From the NCBI GenBank assembly GCA_038217425.1, contig JBBQPM010000183.1, positions 1 through 13,880 of the forward strand: DNA of 13,880 nt. The letters are read 5' to 3'. Positions 13,541 through 13,880 of this stretch are shown here, one piece after another; position 1 is the stretch's first letter; every line of letters begins with the position of its first letter. The translations under genes and the position numbers were made by a program. The notes under the pieces were generated by a model, which worked only from the letters and a program-made list of their open reading frames with translations, was not told the DNA's origin and did no database searches. The stretch comes from JAIEPT01 sp038217425 (GTDB taxonomy: Bacteria; Planctomycetota; Planctomycetia; Gemmatales; Gemmataceae).

Positions 13541-13597
13541 ATTTCCTCCCCGTGCGTTTTTATATCCTGTTGCAAAATCTCGACTTGCGGCATTTTC

Positions 13598-13880
13598 CTA
13601 ATCCTCCTTGTGGGGTCTGTGCTGAAATTGTGCTGAACGGTCTTGAGCTTCCTGCTCATAGTTTTTAACTCCCGGCTGCAGTTCTTGATGGTTCGCCTTC
13701 CCCAATCGCTGCATGGCCGATTGCGAGGCGCTATCGTGGATGTGCGTGTATAATTTGAGAATTTCCGGATCGACATGCCCCACCCATTCGCGCACGGTGG
13801 GTACCGGCGTCCCCTTCATCAGCGCGTTGCTGATGAAGTAATGACGAAAGGTGTGGAGCTTCCCCGGCAACTCCAACTGC
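13598..13880 (-). CDS. tyrosine recombinase/integrase, C-terminal part (5' end beyond window)
   Basis: The frame stays open through the right edge, so only the last 93 residues are seen. They hold the end of the catalytic domain of a phage-type integrase: HTFRH (the H-x-x-R box), then VREWVGH (the second His) and, nine residues on, the nucleophile in LYTH. All expected catalytic residues of this part are intact. The chain continues for about 49 residues past the Tyr as a Gln/Lys/Arg-rich tail. The gene points toward the tRNA-Ser gene and ends 57 bp from it, the usual arrangement for an element integrated in a tRNA 3' end. It would catalyse integration and excision of that element. N-terminal domains, and whether the gene is complete, cannot be judged. 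Confidence 0.9.
   Translation of the reverse strand, partial: QLELPGKLHTFRHYFISNALMKGTPVPTVREWVGHVDPEILKLYTHIHDSASQSAMQRLGKANHQELQPGVKNYEQEAQDRSAQFQHRPHKED

Noticed and set aside
13504..13776. Minus-strand frame overlapping tRNA-Ser and the integrase end
   Set aside because: It runs across the tRNA gene in a different frame from the integrase motifs; it has no domain signal.

Overview
The window looks like a chromosomal stretch from a GC-rich planctomycete, probably of the Gemmata type or a relative. This rests on gene content recalled from that group (a DUF6263-like protein, a bacterial O-GlcNAc-transferase-like protein with TPRs, a membrane-anchored squalene-cyclase-like toroid protein) and on several short intergenic inverted-repeat elements, one of which encodes the peptide SPQRKQ. 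No 16S gene is present, so the assignment is an inference.

Layout, left to right. 1-684 is the C-terminal part of a DUF6263-like protein. 770-1999 is a DEAD-box RNA helicase, followed by a 98-bp inverted-repeat element. 2121-3143 is an LdhA-like D-2-hydroxyacid dehydrogenase. It converges on a minus-strand pair, a TPR/OGT-like glycosyltransferase (6102-4054) and a secreted alpha/beta hydrolase (4057-3212), which are joined by an ATGA stop-start overlap. A second inverted repeat (3119-3213) sits exactly at the convergence point and supplies the stop codons of both converging genes. 6321-6886 holds rpmI-rplT, divergent from the glycosyltransferase and lacking the usual upstream infC. A third inverted repeat (6892-6986) fills the gap to a probable operon of a cysteine-less thioredoxin-fold protein, a DUF29 protein, ribulose-phosphate 3-epimerase (rpe) and a DedA membrane protein (6990-9577). 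Then come an EVE-domain protein (9798-10217), a DHH/DHHA1 phosphoesterase behind a strong promoter with a 12-bp palindrome, and a TM-anchored squalene-cyclase-like protein (11609-13207) closed by a clear intrinsic terminator. The right end has tRNA-Ser(GCU) and, facing it, the C-terminal end of a tyrosine integrase running off the window. This suggests that a tRNA-integrated genomic island begins here and extends to the right.

Most genes are housekeeping or ordinary families. The least explained signals are: (1) the toroid protein's N-terminal helix, which carries the S-x-x-x-H-G signature of TonB and may be a TonB-like energy-coupled anchor on an unusual domain; (2) three unrelated inverted-repeat elements of nearly equal length (95-98 bp), each placed within a few bases of gene ends; (3) the tRNA/integrase island edge; and (4) the glycosyltransferase/secreted hydrolase pair. 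I see no CRISPR array, complete insertion sequence or obvious defence cluster.
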